This document shows positions 36,978 through 45,638 of a stretch of 64,000 nucleotides of DNA, in pieces. This DNA is from CAWCWN01 sp963799245. GTDB lineage: Bacteria > Chloroflexota > Ktedonobacteria > Ktedonobacterales > Ktedonobacteraceae. Where the stretch lies: positions 1,240,001 to 1,304,000 of the forward strand of contig CAWCWN010000003.1 in the NCBI GenBank assembly GCA_963799245.1, read 5' to 3'. The notes beneath the pieces were generated by a model. That model ran no database searches, had not been told where the DNA came from, and worked only from the letters and a program-made list of their open reading frames with translations. The position numbers were made by a program, and so were the translations under genes. The stretch's first letter is position 1. Each line of letters opens with the position of its first letter.

Positions 36978-37279
36978 TTTCACGCTCCTTGCTATTTGTG
37001 TCTTTGTTCCATAACGTTCTGTGCCATATCATACCACAGTGTGTCATGGTCGTAATTGAGCGCGGACAAATTCTCTTGAGAAAGGGACAGAATTTTTCGC
37101 TACTTATGGAACATGTTAAGATCTTTAGGGCGGACTTTTTGTCCAAGCGCACGGCAGGAGAGACCAGGCTGGCTGGATGCGTCAAATATATAGCTGCTCA
37201 CTTATTTGTGCATCCGGTATGCTGAAATCAGAGCTTCCTCGCTGAAAAAGAGAATGGAAAAGTGTAGAGAGAAAGAAGC

Positions 37280-38773
37280 ATGGTCACGTCAGATATGCTC
37301 TTACGGCTCATCACAGACCTGCAGCGTGACGTGACGGCCAGGCAAGGAAGGCGCACGCTGCTCGAGTACGTTTGTGTCAGCAGTGGAGCGCGCTTAGCGC
37401 TGCTCTTTGTGTATGATAGGGCGCGCCAGTTGCTGAGTTTACTTGATCGTTGGGGTCGTCGCTCAAATAGCTTCCCTGCCACGTCTGCGCAGAAGCAGCG
37501 CAGGCTGCAGGGTAGCAAACGTATCCCCGCCAGCGGGCTTTTTGGCTCCGTCCTGGGGCAGCGGGAGATGCTGCAGATCCTCAACGCCTCTGCTGACAGT
37601 CGCATCCTGCCGGTGGAACGCTACTGGATAGGACGGTATGACCGGCTTGTGCTCGGTGCAGTGGGGGAGCAGCAAGGGGTCCTGGTTTTGTGTTTTGATC
37701 CAGGGCATATTCCTCTGCCTGGAGCTGATCCCCAGTCCATTCCCGGCGAGAGTAACCTGCGGATCAGCCTGGCCCTGCTCTCTGCCTATCTCTCTGACGA
37801 GAGCGCTCCAGCCGGGCGAGTCGATGCAGCGCGATCCGCTGCCAAAGTAGGGGATGCTCCAGCACACGCTCCAATAGAAGCACTGCAGCAGCTGTCACCC
37901 AGTATTGAGCAGCTGGCGCAGAGCTATGAGCGCAGGCTGCAGGTGGCCATCGACGAGGAACGCGAACGCATAGCACAGAATATTCATGATACCGTGGCTC
38001 AGCAGATGGCCGATGTCCTGTATAAGCTTGAATTTATTCTGCGCATCGTAGATAAAAATGCGGAGGCTGCGCGGCGAGAAATCGCCCGCGTATCTGATAT
38101 TCTCAAAGAGAGCCTGCATGAGTTACGTTACAACATATCAGCGCTGATACCTCTGGAACTCGAGGAGCAGGGCTTTGAAATTGCCCTGCGTACGGTATTG
38201 GACGAATTCAAGCGCAACGATCCGGAGGTAAAAATAGAGTATGAGGGGGAGGCTGTGACACTGATACCTCCCCTGCTGGAGGTTCCTATCTTTCGTTTCA
38301 TCCAGGAGGCATTGCATAATGTGCATAAACATGCCAATGCCAGCCGTGTCACTATCCGCATACGTGTTCTGGCCGGGCTGCTCCTGGTTGAGGTCAGCGA
38401 TAATGGGCAGGGTTTTGATATAGCAGAAGTGATGAACATGCAGGCCGCAGGGTCGGGCTATCATATCGGGCTGCGCAGTATGCGTAACCGTATCCATCAA
38501 GCGGAGGGGAGCTGGGAGATACAGAGTAAGCCTGGCGCGGGCACCAGCGTTAAAGCGCGCTTCCACCTTGCCACGCATCCAGCGGCGCTCACCAATCGTG
38601 AGCGCGAGGTACTGCGGTTGATGGCTGAGGGCCTGACCAATCGAGCTATTGCTGAAAGACTCTCCGTGAGCACAGAGACGGTCAAATCTCATGTTCACCA
38701 CATCATGCAAAAAATGCATGTGAACGACCGTACCCAGGCGGCGGTTATCGCGGCCAGGCAACAGTGGTTGTAA
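37280..38773 (+). CDS. NarL-type histidine kinase fused to a LuxR HTH domain
   Basis: 497 residues. A GAF-like sensor region (about 1-180) leads through a helix to a HisKA_3 dimerisation segment ERERIAQNIHDTVAQQ with His236 as phospho-acceptor, a HATPase domain (N box IQEALHNVHKHA, G box DNGQGFD, GLRSMRNRIHQ), and then a LuxR-type DNA-binding domain at about 437-497 (LTNREREVLRLMAEGLTNRAIAERL). Sensor kinase and DNA binding are thus in one chain with no receiver domain between, a rare order. No membrane helix, so cytoplasmic. It faces the NarL-type regulator gene tail to tail. Its HTH has strong similarity in pattern to that of the neighbour. Confidence 0.9.
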   Translation: MVTSDMLLRLITDLQRDVTARQGRRTLLEYVCVSSGARLALLFVYDRARQLLSLLDRWGRRSNSFPATSAQKQRRLQGSKRIPASGLFGSVLGQREMLQILNASADSRILPVERYWIGRYDRLVLGAVGEQQGVLVLCFDPGHIPLPGADPQSIPGESNLRISLALLSAYLSDESAPAGRVDAARSAAKVGDAPAHAPIEALQQLSPSIEQLAQSYERRLQVAIDEERERIAQNIHDTVAQQMADVLYKLEFILRIVDKNAEAARREIARVSDILKESLHELRYNISALIPLELEEQGFEIALRTVLDEFKRNDPEVKIEYEGEAVTLIPPLLEVPIFRFIQEALHNVHKHANASRVTIRIRVLAGLLLVEVSDNGQGFDIAEVMNMQAAGSGYHIGLRSMRNRIHQAEGSWEIQSKPGAGTSVKARFHLATHPAALTNREREVLRLMAEGLTNRAIAERLSVSTETVKSHVHHIMQKMHVNDRTQAAVIAARQQWL

Positions 38774-38809
38774 GCGCCGGCGGATTATCTCTTCATGTGC
38801 CTCGAGCGG

Positions 38810-39679
38810 TCAGGCAGAGACAGTATCATCAGGCAGCAAGCCCTGGCGCAGGGCAAAGATTGCGGCCTGGGTGCGATCGCGAATCCCCAACTTCTGGAAA
38901 ATAAGCGAGAGATAGTTTTTCACTGTTTTCTCTGAATAGGCCAGCTTCTCCGCGATCTCCTTATTGCTCATACCTGCTGCCACATAGCGCAGAATTTCGA
39001 TCTCTTTCTCTGAAAGCGTGTGATTGGCCGTATTCGTGGCGATGGTGCCTGATAAACGGCGAAATTCGTGCACGATAGCGCTGGTTAGCTCTGGTTCGAT
39101 GAGCATGCCACCTTCGTATACAACTCTGATGGCCTGCATGACTTCTTGCGACGAAGTGCTCTTGAGAAGATAGCCTCTCGCCCCATTTTTCATGGCCTGC
39201 AACATATGCTGTGGCTCCGCCGACATCGTCAGCATAATCACGGCAATGCCCGGAAATTCGGAGGTAATCTGGCGTGTTACGGCAATACCATCGACCATAG
39301 GCATACGAATATCCATCAGGATAACGTCGGGACGGAGCTTGCGTACTTGATAGAGCGCATCAAAGCCGTCGATGGCTTCTCCGCTGACGCGTATATCCGC
39401 TTCCAGCTCGAGCAGCTGGCGCAGACCTTCGCGCATCAGGGCATGGTCATCTACGAGTAAAACGCTTATGACGCTGGTACGCTTCAATTTTGGTGATATA
39501 CTGGGCTGAGCATCTCCTGGAGGAGCGCTGCTTTGAGAAGAAGTGGCGGTCAATTCTCCTTCAGTCATGTTCTCTTCAAGGCGTGTCTGATTAAAAAAAT
39601 ACGGTGTCGGTGACTTTATAGTGTCGGAGGCCATAGCTAGAGCAGCAATATATCTATTACCTGTCGGTTTATGGTGCAT
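38810..39679 (-). CDS. NarL/LuxR-family response regulator
   Basis: 289 residues from ATG 39679, chosen because AAAGGAG lies 5 bases upstream. A variable N-terminal extension of about 70 residues is unusual. The receiver domain (about 73-195) has VDDHALMREG, phospho-acceptor Asp in ILMDIRMP, and MLTMSAEP with the switch Thr; Lys in YLLKSTS. The C-terminal LuxR HTH reads LSEKEIEILRYVAAGMSNKEIAEKL. It is convergent with the kinase-HTH gene and likely its partner, receiving phosphate from His236. The tail QAAIFALRQGLLPDD is typical of NarL regulators. Confidence 0.93.
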   Translation of the reverse strand: MHHKPTGNRYIAALAMASDTIKSPTPYFFNQTRLEENMTEGELTATSSQSSAPPGDAQPSISPKLKRTSVISVLLVDDHALMREGLRQLLELEADIRVSGEAIDGFDALYQVRKLRPDVILMDIRMPMVDGIAVTRQITSEFPGIAVIMLTMSAEPQHMLQAMKNGARGYLLKSTSSQEVMQAIRVVYEGGMLIEPELTSAIVHEFRRLSGTIATNTANHTLSEKEIEILRYVAAGMSNKEIAEKLAYSEKTVKNYLSLIFQKLGIRDRTQAAIFALRQGLLPDDTVSA

Positions 39680-39840
39680 AACGACTCCTTTCGACAGCTT
39701 GGAGAGCACTGCTTCCTTCGTCATCAGCAAGTGGTGTAGTTACAGATTTAATCTGTCTCAAGACAAGTATGAGCGATCAAGCAGAATAATACATCACTCA
39801 TATGGGGGATTTTTGTTTCCTTGCTTTTTTCTCGGGAATA

Positions 39841-40005
39841 TCAGGCCATGCGGCCAATAGGCCCAACGCCAAAACACGAACGAAGGGGAAGCTCTTCAAG
39901 TTGGACGCGCTTGAGTTCCTCCAGGGCCAGCCCGTCGGCAATATAGAGGTGATACGCCAGCCCTCCATCAGGCCATAACTGGTGATTTATTCTTCGTGTT
40001 TTATC
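39841..40005 (-). pseudogene. Coding-like remnant downstream of parB
   Basis: About 54 codons in one frame, overlapping the parB stop, with no start codon and ending at TGA 39841-39843. The predicted sequence (with GGLAYHLYIADGLALEEL and LPLRSCFGVGPIGRMA) has normal amino-acid composition and codon use for this genome. I do not recognise the family; it looks like the 3' end of a lost gene. It lies in the 307-base gap between the regulator gene and parB, where nothing else was seen. Confidence 0.3.
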
Positions 40006-40982
40006 AGCTGGTTATATAGACGTTCTAGCTCATCGCGGTTGCTGAAGTGCAGGACTAAAGTTCCTTTGCCTTTCGTATTGTACTTCAGATCAACCTTGAG
40101 CATAAGGGAGTTGCGAAAAGCGCTTTCTAAATCCTCAAGTTCAGCGCTGCGCCTGGGCTGGGACGGCACGGCGTGGAAGTTTTCGCCGCTGCGTTCCGCC
40201 GCCTTGATGCGCGCGGCGAGCTCTTCCGCCTGGCGCACGTTCAGGCGCAGCGCGATAATTTTGTCCTTGGCAAGTACCTGATCTTCTTCGCGGGAAATGC
40301 CTATGAGGGCGCGTGCATGGCCCTCGCTGAAGTATTCCTGCGTATTAACCAGCGCCTCGCGTACTTTAGGGGCAAGCTGGAGCAGGCGAATGGAGTTGGT
40401 GATGGTGGAACGATCTTTACCTACCGCTTTCGCAACCAATTCCTGGGTAAGCCCGAACTCCTGGATGAGAGCCTGGTAGGCCAGGGCCTCTTCGATGGGG
40501 TTGAGGTCGGCGCGCTGGATGTTCTCGATCAGGGCCAACTCAAGCATCTGAAGTGGCGTCACCTCTTTAATGACGACAGGCACCTTCGTCAAACCGGCCA
40601 TGCGTGACGCGCGCCAGCGCCGCTCGCCGGCAATAAGCTGAAATTGCACGCTGCGGGCCGCTTGCGCCTGCTCACCCGCTTTGTTATTCTCATTGTTGAG
40701 CCATGGATCTTCAGCTGCACCCGTGGCTTGATCCAGGCGCGTTACCACCAGTGGCTGCAACAGGCCATGTTCCTTAATGGAGTCGCGGAGTTCTTGTAAT
40801 TTAGGGTCGTCATCGCGAAAGGAGCGCCGTGGTTGACGTGGATTGGGAATAATGCTGTCGATCGCCGCGAAAAGGATGGCGTTCTCGTCAATGCGTGTGG
40901 GCTGCTGGGTACCTCGCACCTCTGAAGCTCCGGTCAACAGGGCATCGAGTCCACGCCCCAGGCCAAATTTTTGCTTAGCCAC
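39987..40982 (-). CDS. parB: Chromosome-partitioning protein ParB/Spo0J
   Basis: 331 residues. The N-terminus FGLGRGLDALL is typical of chromosomal ParB. The ParB CTPase core contains PNPRQPRRSF, the GERRWRAS motif (C2 box region) and NIQRADLNPIEEALAYQAL; a HTH follows (TQELVAKAVGKDRSTITNSIRLL), then a C-terminal dimerisation part with LVLHFSNRDELERLYNQL. It loads on parS and clamps DNA. The insert with EDPWLNNENNKAGEQAQ in the CTPase domain is unusual. The start overlaps the parA stop by 8 bases, so the pair is translated together. No parS sequence was recognised in the window. Confidence 0.95.
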   Translation of the reverse strand: MAKQKFGLGRGLDALLTGASEVRGTQQPTRIDENAILFAAIDSIIPNPRQPRRSFRDDDPKLQELRDSIKEHGLLQPLVVTRLDQATGAAEDPWLNNENNKAGEQAQAARSVQFQLIAGERRWRASRMAGLTKVPVVIKEVTPLQMLELALIENIQRADLNPIEEALAYQALIQEFGLTQELVAKAVGKDRSTITNSIRLLQLAPKVREALVNTQEYFSEGHARALIGISREEDQVLAKDKIIALRLNVRQAEELAARIKAAERSGENFHAVPSQPRRSAELEDLESAFRNSLMLKVDLKYNTKGKGTLVLHFSNRDELERLYNQLIKHEE

Positions 40983-41745
40983 GGGTCATTACCTCCTCGG
41001 CTAGCGCGCGATAGGCCAGGGCACCTGGCGAGGCGGGATCATAATCAAGAATGGCCTGGCCAAAACTTGGGGCCTCACTCAAACGCACGTTGCGGTTAAT
41101 GATGGTATAGAAGGTCTCTTTCGGGAAGAAGCTGCGTACCTCGCGTACAATCTCACCGGCCAGGCGGGTACGCGGATCAAACATCGTCAGGACGGCTCCC
41201 GCAATATAGAGGCCAGGATTCAGCTTGCTCTTGACTATACGGATGGTTTCATTCAACTGGCTCAAACCTTCGAGGGCCAGGTATTCACATTGAATGGGTA
41301 TGATAACGCCGTCGGCTGCGACCAGGGCATTGAGGGTAAGCAGGCCCAGCGACGGGGGACAGTCGATGAGGATATAGTCACAGCGCCCGCGGATAGGCGC
41401 AAGCACCTGACGCAGTTTATGCTCGCGTGCAATTGCTCCCACCAGCTCAACCTCGGCGGCCGCCAGGTCTACAGTGCACGGGGCGACAACGAGTTCACGG
41501 CGTGACGTCGGTACAATGATATCAAAAATGCTGATTTCGTCATTTTCTTGCACAAGCACATCATATATGCTGGAATTTTTGAGTTTTTTTGACGCACCAA
41601 TGCCGCTGGTCGTATTGCCTTGGGGATCCATATCAACGAGCAGCACTTTGCGCCCGGCAGCAGCGAGATACGTAGCGAGGTTGATGGCGGTGGTGGTTTT
41701 ACCGACCCCCCCTTTCTGATTGGTAATTGCAAATACTTTTGACAC
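40975..41745 (-). CDS. parA: Chromosome-partitioning ATPase ParA/Soj
   Basis: 256 residues from GTG 41745. The deviant Walker A KGGVGKTT lies at residues 11-18 and the Walker B region YILIDCPPSLGLLTLNAL at about 120-135. The VDMDPQGNTTSG motif is present. As a Soj-type protein without an N-terminal HTH it belongs to the chromosomal class. ParA binds DNA as an ATP dimer and moves ParB-parS complexes. A promoter fits at 41823-41851 on the minus strand, and the transcript continues into parB. Confidence 0.95.
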   Translation of the reverse strand: MSKVFAITNQKGGVGKTTTAINLATYLAAAGRKVLLVDMDPQGNTTSGIGASKKLKNSSIYDVLVQENDEISIFDIIVPTSRRELVVAPCTVDLAAAEVELVGAIAREHKLRQVLAPIRGRCDYILIDCPPSLGLLTLNALVAADGVIIPIQCEYLALEGLSQLNETIRIVKSKLNPGLYIAGAVLTMFDPRTRLAGEIVREVRSFFPKETFYTIINRNVRLSEAPSFGQAILDYDPASPGALAYRALAEEVMTRG

Positions 41746-41822
41746 TGGCTGCTACCGAACCTTTCATCCATGCCCGTCGCTGACGACGAGTGTCCTGGTG
41801 GGCACTCTCCATTTATAGAGAC

Positions 41823-41851
41823 ATTGTAACAAATGCAGGTGTTAGAAGCAA
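41823..41851 (-). promoter_or_regulatory. Promoter of parAB
   Basis: Minus-strand TTGCTT and TACAAT separated by 17 bases, with TGT before the -10 (extended -10). It lies about 78 bases upstream of the parA start. Confidence 0.6.
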
Positions 41852-41977
41852 CAGTGTAGCGGGAAATCAGAGGCCCGCATCCAACACATAGGAGCTATAG
41901 CGCCGGGGCGGCCCCGCTACAGGAGGCAAGCGGGATAGCATAGCATGAACTTCCTGATCAACATACAGGCATACCAC

Positions 41978-42006
41978 TTGCATATACGGTAAGAGCATAC
42001 TATGAT
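41978..42006 (+). promoter_or_regulatory. Promoter of lgt
   Basis: TTGCAT and TATGAT with a 17-base spacer. The -10 covers the ATG at 42002, which therefore cannot be the start codon; ATG 42044 is used instead. Confidence 0.55.
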
Positions 42007-42043
42007 AAAGAGTAAAGTTCTCGTACAAGCATTGGAGTTTCGC

Positions 42044-43102
42044 ATGGCTATGATCCCTTTACTTGCTTATCTAATCGATTGGGGCTGGCTGCGTATCGGT
42101 CCACCCTATATCTATATCAATATAAACCCCGTCATGTTTACGCTCGGACCGCTAGCGCTGCGCTGGTACGGCCTGATGTACGCTGTGGCTATCGTTGTGG
42201 GCCTGCAGGTCATCCGCGGCTATACTACGCGCAAGGGGATCTCCCAGGCAATGGTCTATCGCGTTCTATGGTGGTGCGTGGTGGCCGGCCTGCTGGGTGG
42301 TCGGCTCTATTTCGTCGTTCAGCAGCCCAACTTTTTTTCGTACTACCTCGCGCAGCCCCAGCACATTCTGGCAACGTGGGAAGGAGGTATGGCCTTCTTT
42401 GGTGCCATTTTCCTGGTCATCCCCACTCTCTGCTGGCGCGCCCGCGTGGAACGCCTCAATCCATTGGTCCTGATAGATGCTGGAGTGCTTTTCGCGGCGG
42501 CCGGACAAATTTTTGGGCGCATCGGCAACTTGATCAATGGTGATATTATCGGCTACCGCAGCACCTTGCCTTGGTCAACCGTCTACCAGCACCCCAGTAG
42601 CTGGGCCTGTCTGAATCCAAGCACATGCAACGTGCCGGTCCAACCCGCCGCAGGCTATGAGCTGCTGACGAACCTTGTGCTGCTGGGTGTATTGCTCTAC
42701 CTGGCGCGGCGCGTCAGACGGCCGGGCATTCTGATGCTGGTCTACCTGTTTAGTTACTGTATCACCCAGTTCTTGCTCTTTTTCGTGCGTGATAACCTCA
42801 TTGTCTCTTTCCTGGGTTTAAACTGGGGCCTGAAGCAGGCTCAATGGACCTCGCTGGTGCTGTTTATTGTATTGTTGCCCATCACCTACCTGGTGCTAAA
42901 GTACTCCAGGCCTGTGCCGCAGGACGAGGTAGCGGCGACCTACGGTATTCCTCAACGTAAGGACGAAGAACAGCCGCGGCGCGCGCCAGGCGAAGCGGCT
43001 GCGGGGGGCGCAGAGGCGGGGGAAGTCCAGGAGAACACGACCGGCGAGGAAGCGTTACACGCCCAGGAAAGCAGCGCGCCGGGCACAGCCATGGAGGGGT
43101 AG
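42044..43102 (+). CDS. lgt: Prolipoprotein diacylglyceryl transferase
   Basis: 352 residues, about seven membrane helices. It moves diacylglyceryl from phosphatidylglycerol to the lipobox Cys of prolipoproteins, such as the TolB-like lipoprotein at 29.9 kb. The Lgt signature GRIGNLINGDIIG is near residues 160-172, and the early RWYGLMY and GGRLYFV segments match the family. ATG 42044 has TGGAG 7 bases upstream and lies downstream of a promoter. The last 60 residues are hydrophilic, Glu/Ala/Gly-rich, and extend beyond the usual end of about 290-300; they are likely cytoplasmic and disordered. Confidence 0.94.
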   Translation: MAMIPLLAYLIDWGWLRIGPPYIYININPVMFTLGPLALRWYGLMYAVAIVVGLQVIRGYTTRKGISQAMVYRVLWWCVVAGLLGGRLYFVVQQPNFFSYYLAQPQHILATWEGGMAFFGAIFLVIPTLCWRARVERLNPLVLIDAGVLFAAAGQIFGRIGNLINGDIIGYRSTLPWSTVYQHPSSWACLNPSTCNVPVQPAAGYELLTNLVLLGVLLYLARRVRRPGILMLVYLFSYCITQFLLFFVRDNLIVSFLGLNWGLKQAQWTSLVLFIVLLPITYLVLKYSRPVPQDEVAATYGIPQRKDEEQPRRAPGEAAAGGAEAGEVQENTTGEEALHAQESSAPGTAMEG

Positions 43103-43253
43103 GGGAGCTAACGCGCTCTATCTTCAGGATGTTGCCTGCACCTGGATATGCCACACGGGGACTACGTTGTTCACCACCGTGCTAACGTCGCCAGGTATAG
43201 CCTCTTCCTCTCCCGGTGGGCAAGGAGTATCAAGAGGGAACTAGCGGTGACGC

Positions 43254-44525
43254 CTAATGCGTATGAGGAGTCGGCGTGGTTTTGGGCGCCGCCGGCGGCG
43301 CGTTGCTATTGAGCCTGGCCTGCTCATCCTGTATTTTGCGTTGCAAGGCCCTGAGGTAGCCCTGGGCCCCGTCCAGGTCGGTGTCACTTATGGTCTGCCA
43401 CTCCTGTGGCATGTCGTGCACCGATTTGATCCAGGTTTCAAGCACGGTCTGCAGCGCATTCAAGGTGTCATTATCCTGGTTAAATTTGGACAGGAAGCCG
43501 CGGGCGGATTGGAGCGCTTGCAGCGTAACGGTGAGAAAATTACCTGTGATCGTGGCAGCCAGGGTGATGATGGGCGAGACAAATGCATCATAGGCCATGC
43601 GCGTTAGTTTGGCAACGTTGATGGCGGCCCCCAGTGAATATCCTTCCAGGTTGTCCAGCCCGCTAATAAATTCTTTGCGCACGGCATTCGCTCCCGCGAT
43701 CAGCCCTTTATTGTAGGCATCCTGCAGCTGGTGCTCGAGGTTGCTGCCCACATCTGAGATGGCCTGTGGAACGCGCGGCCCCAGTTCATAAGCGGCCACG
43801 CCTCCGGCGGCGGCGAGTCCCAGCCCCGCGAGTAACTTTCTGCGCGTGAGCCCGCGCTTTCTGCTCCTGCGCCGTGCTCGAGGCTGGTCCTGCTCATCTT
43901 CGTAATACTCTACCTCATCGTCATACTGGTATTCATCTGCCGGGCGACGAGGTAATGCGGCAGCGCGTTGTGGAGGTGCCGCCAGTCTTCCCGAGGGGTC
44001 TGACCTGTAGGCAAGCCTCCGATCAAGCGGATCTTCGTAGCCTGTATCCGGGTCAGCAAAATCAAACTCATCCCACTCACCCTGCACCTCTGCTTCCTCG
44101 AGCTGCCGCCGAGGTGGGGGTAGGAGGGTGTGGGGCGCGGCGTTCATAAGATAGCGATTTCTCGCAGGTGCGCTGTCCTCCTGCTCGACGTAGTCCTCCT
44201 GATATGCGGAAGGTGAGGTATCGGACTCCAGCTCGGCGGCTTCTGCCGGATCATCTATATGGAGCACGGCGGAGCGCGCCTTGCCGGCGAGGATATGCCT
44301 GCGTAAAAGTTGACGGGTTCTACGCGGGTCGGGCCGCTGCGCAAGTTGAATATCGGACCGGCCGCCGTCTCCCCCTGCTAGCCAGCGATCATCCAGCGTG
44401 GGGGCGTCGGGTGACACTTGCTGGCTGGACGCGCCTGGCTGCTTGCGCAATGGATTATAGTCGTATCCATATTGCCGTCCAGGACTTCTGCGATAAGCTT
44501 TTCTTTCGTAGCGATCCTTCGTCAT
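43254..44525 (-). CDS. Hypothetical envelope protein with internal Tat-like segment
   Basis: 423 residues from ATG 44525, chosen because GAGGG lies just upstream. The N-terminal 230 residues are Arg/Asp/Gln/Pro-rich and likely disordered. Then comes SRKRGLTRRKLLAGLGLAAAG, a twin-arginine-like basic patch plus a hydrophobic helix (about 235-255), and a mostly helical domain of about 170 residues with Asn/Leu/Gln. The position of the hydrophobic helix is typical of a single-pass protein with a long cytoplasmic tail rather than an exported Tat substrate. No known family recognised. Convergent with lgt; upstream is the MITE-containing intergenic region. Confidence 0.65.
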   Translation of the reverse strand: MTKDRYERKAYRRSPGRQYGYDYNPLRKQPGASSQQVSPDAPTLDDRWLAGGDGGRSDIQLAQRPDPRRTRQLLRRHILAGKARSAVLHIDDPAEAAELESDTSPSAYQEDYVEQEDSAPARNRYLMNAAPHTLLPPPRRQLEEAEVQGEWDEFDFADPDTGYEDPLDRRLAYRSDPSGRLAAPPQRAAALPRRPADEYQYDDEVEYYEDEQDQPRARRRSRKRGLTRRKLLAGLGLAAAGGVAAYELGPRVPQAISDVGSNLEHQLQDAYNKGLIAGANAVRKEFISGLDNLEGYSLGAAINVAKLTRMAYDAFVSPIITLAATITGNFLTVTLQALQSARGFLSKFNQDNDTLNALQTVLETWIKSVHDMPQEWQTISDTDLDGAQGYLRALQRKIQDEQARLNSNAPPAAPKTTPTPHTH

Positions 44526-44664
44526 AAAACCCTCAATGCTCCTGAAGTCAACGTCGCTCAGTTTACAGTTGCCTGACAAAGCACTCAATATCTTGTACCG
44601 ATTTTACCCTATTTTCTCTGTCTTCGTCCAGTAGCGCAGACTCCACGCCTCTTTTTCGCTGTCC

Positions 44665-44806
44665 CTAGCAGTTTGTCGGAGAGAACGCTTTTCGCCAAAA
44701 ATTCCCCTGGATGGTCACTTTAGAAAAAGTGAACGATGGTCCCCCACTTTTAGGGTAGAAATGGCTGTCGTCAGGGCTTCAGATTTTCTCTCCGACAAAC
44801 TGCTAG
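44665..44806. mobile_element. MITE-like element with 21-bp perfect inverted ends and TA flanks
   Basis: Two perfectly complementary 21-base ends (44665-44685 and 44786-44806) enclose 100 bases without a reading frame. Reading inward from the TA at 44666-44667 and 44804-44805, the ends begin GCAGTTTGTCGGAGAGAA, as expected if TA is the duplicated target of an IS630/Tc1-mariner type transposase. Total length 142 bases. The interior has a small hairpin (CACTTT/AAAGTG). No transposase is nearby, so it would be non-autonomous. Confidence 0.7.
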
Positions 44807-44809
44807 CGC

Positions 44810-44849
44810 ATATGATCATAGAAGAACATATGTTCTTCTATGATCATAT
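44810..44849. repeat. 40-bp perfect palindrome
   Basis: The two 20-base halves are exact reverse complements, with AT-rich sequence around ATGATCATAGAAG. It starts four bases after the MITE-like element and about 100 bases before the MBL-hydrolase start. No T-run follows. It could be a cruciform, an operator for a dimeric regulator or a second mobile-element relic. Confidence 0.7.
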
Positions 44850-44903
44850 CACAGCTGTCACTGCTAATACAATAGCCAAAATTTCGCCTCTCTTTCTCCC
44901 TCA

Positions 44904-44912
44904 TGTTATAAT
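44904..44912 (+). promoter_or_regulatory. Extended -10 for the MBL-hydrolase gene
   Basis: TGTTATAAT, the same nonamer as at 10814 and 23092, about 46 bases before ATG 44958. Confidence 0.5.
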
Positions 44913-44957
44913 ATTTCCAAATTGATTGCGGCCAGGGTTAGGAAAGGATGGAAATAG

Positions 44958-45632
44958 ATGCCGGAAATTGAAAGTGTGCTGGAGCCTGGTCCTGATATGC
45001 CAATTGTGGCCTGTGTCACGGTTGGTGATTTCCAGGAGAACTGTTATCTGTATGCCTGCCCTCGAACACGTGAAGCCGTCATTATCGATCCAGGTGATGA
45101 GGCGGAAAGCATCCTTAAAGCAATTCGCGAGCTTGAGCTCGTTCCCAGATATATTCTCAACACTCATGGTCATATAGATCACATCTGTGCGATTGATGCT
45201 GTGAGCGCCGTCTATGCCGTGCCGCTGGCGATCCATCCCGCTGATCTCCCTATGTATACGGATGAGCGGGTAGCTATGGCCTTTGGTCGGAAGGCACCAC
45301 TTGTGCAAAGGAAAGCGGATATCCTGTTGCAGGAAGGCAATACGATCACCTTCGGCAGCCTGAAGCTTGAAGTTTTGCACACACCAGGCCATACGCCCGG
45401 TGGTGTGTGCCTGCTGAGTCGTCCTTACTGTATTTTTAGTGGTGACACGCTCTTCTATCGCGGTATTGGACGCACAGACCTGGGAGGGGGCAATAGCGCC
45501 CAGCTAATTACATCTATCCGTGAAAAACTATATACACTTGAGGACGACCTCGTCGTCTTTCCAGGACATGGTACGCCGACAACTATTATAGAGGAGAAAT
45601 ACGAAAATCCATTCGTTACAGTAGAGGAGTAA
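44958..45632 (+). CDS. MBL-fold hydrolase (glyoxalase II-like)
   Basis: 224 residues. Metal-binding motif THGHIDH near residues 68-74 supplies the first site, further His residues are in LEVLHTPGHTPGG near 137-149, an Asp in FSGDTLF, and the last His in VFPGHGTPTT. The NCYLYAC start is typical of the GloB/YcbL group. It may hydrolyse a thioester such as S-lactoylglutathione or a related thiol ester, or another ester; the partner thiol in this organism is unknown. It is followed after 6 bases by ugd, so the two are probably co-transcribed. Confidence 0.9.
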   Translation: MPEIESVLEPGPDMPIVACVTVGDFQENCYLYACPRTREAVIIDPGDEAESILKAIRELELVPRYILNTHGHIDHICAIDAVSAVYAVPLAIHPADLPMYTDERVAMAFGRKAPLVQRKADILLQEGNTITFGSLKLEVLHTPGHTPGGVCLLSRPYCIFSGDTLFYRGIGRTDLGGGNSAQLITSIREKLYTLEDDLVVFPGHGTPTTIIEEKYENPFVTVEE

Positions 45633-45638
45633 ATAATT

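Noticed and set aside
39987..41900. parS sites near parAB
   Set aside because: No sequence close to TGTTTCACGTGAAACA was found in or around the two genes.
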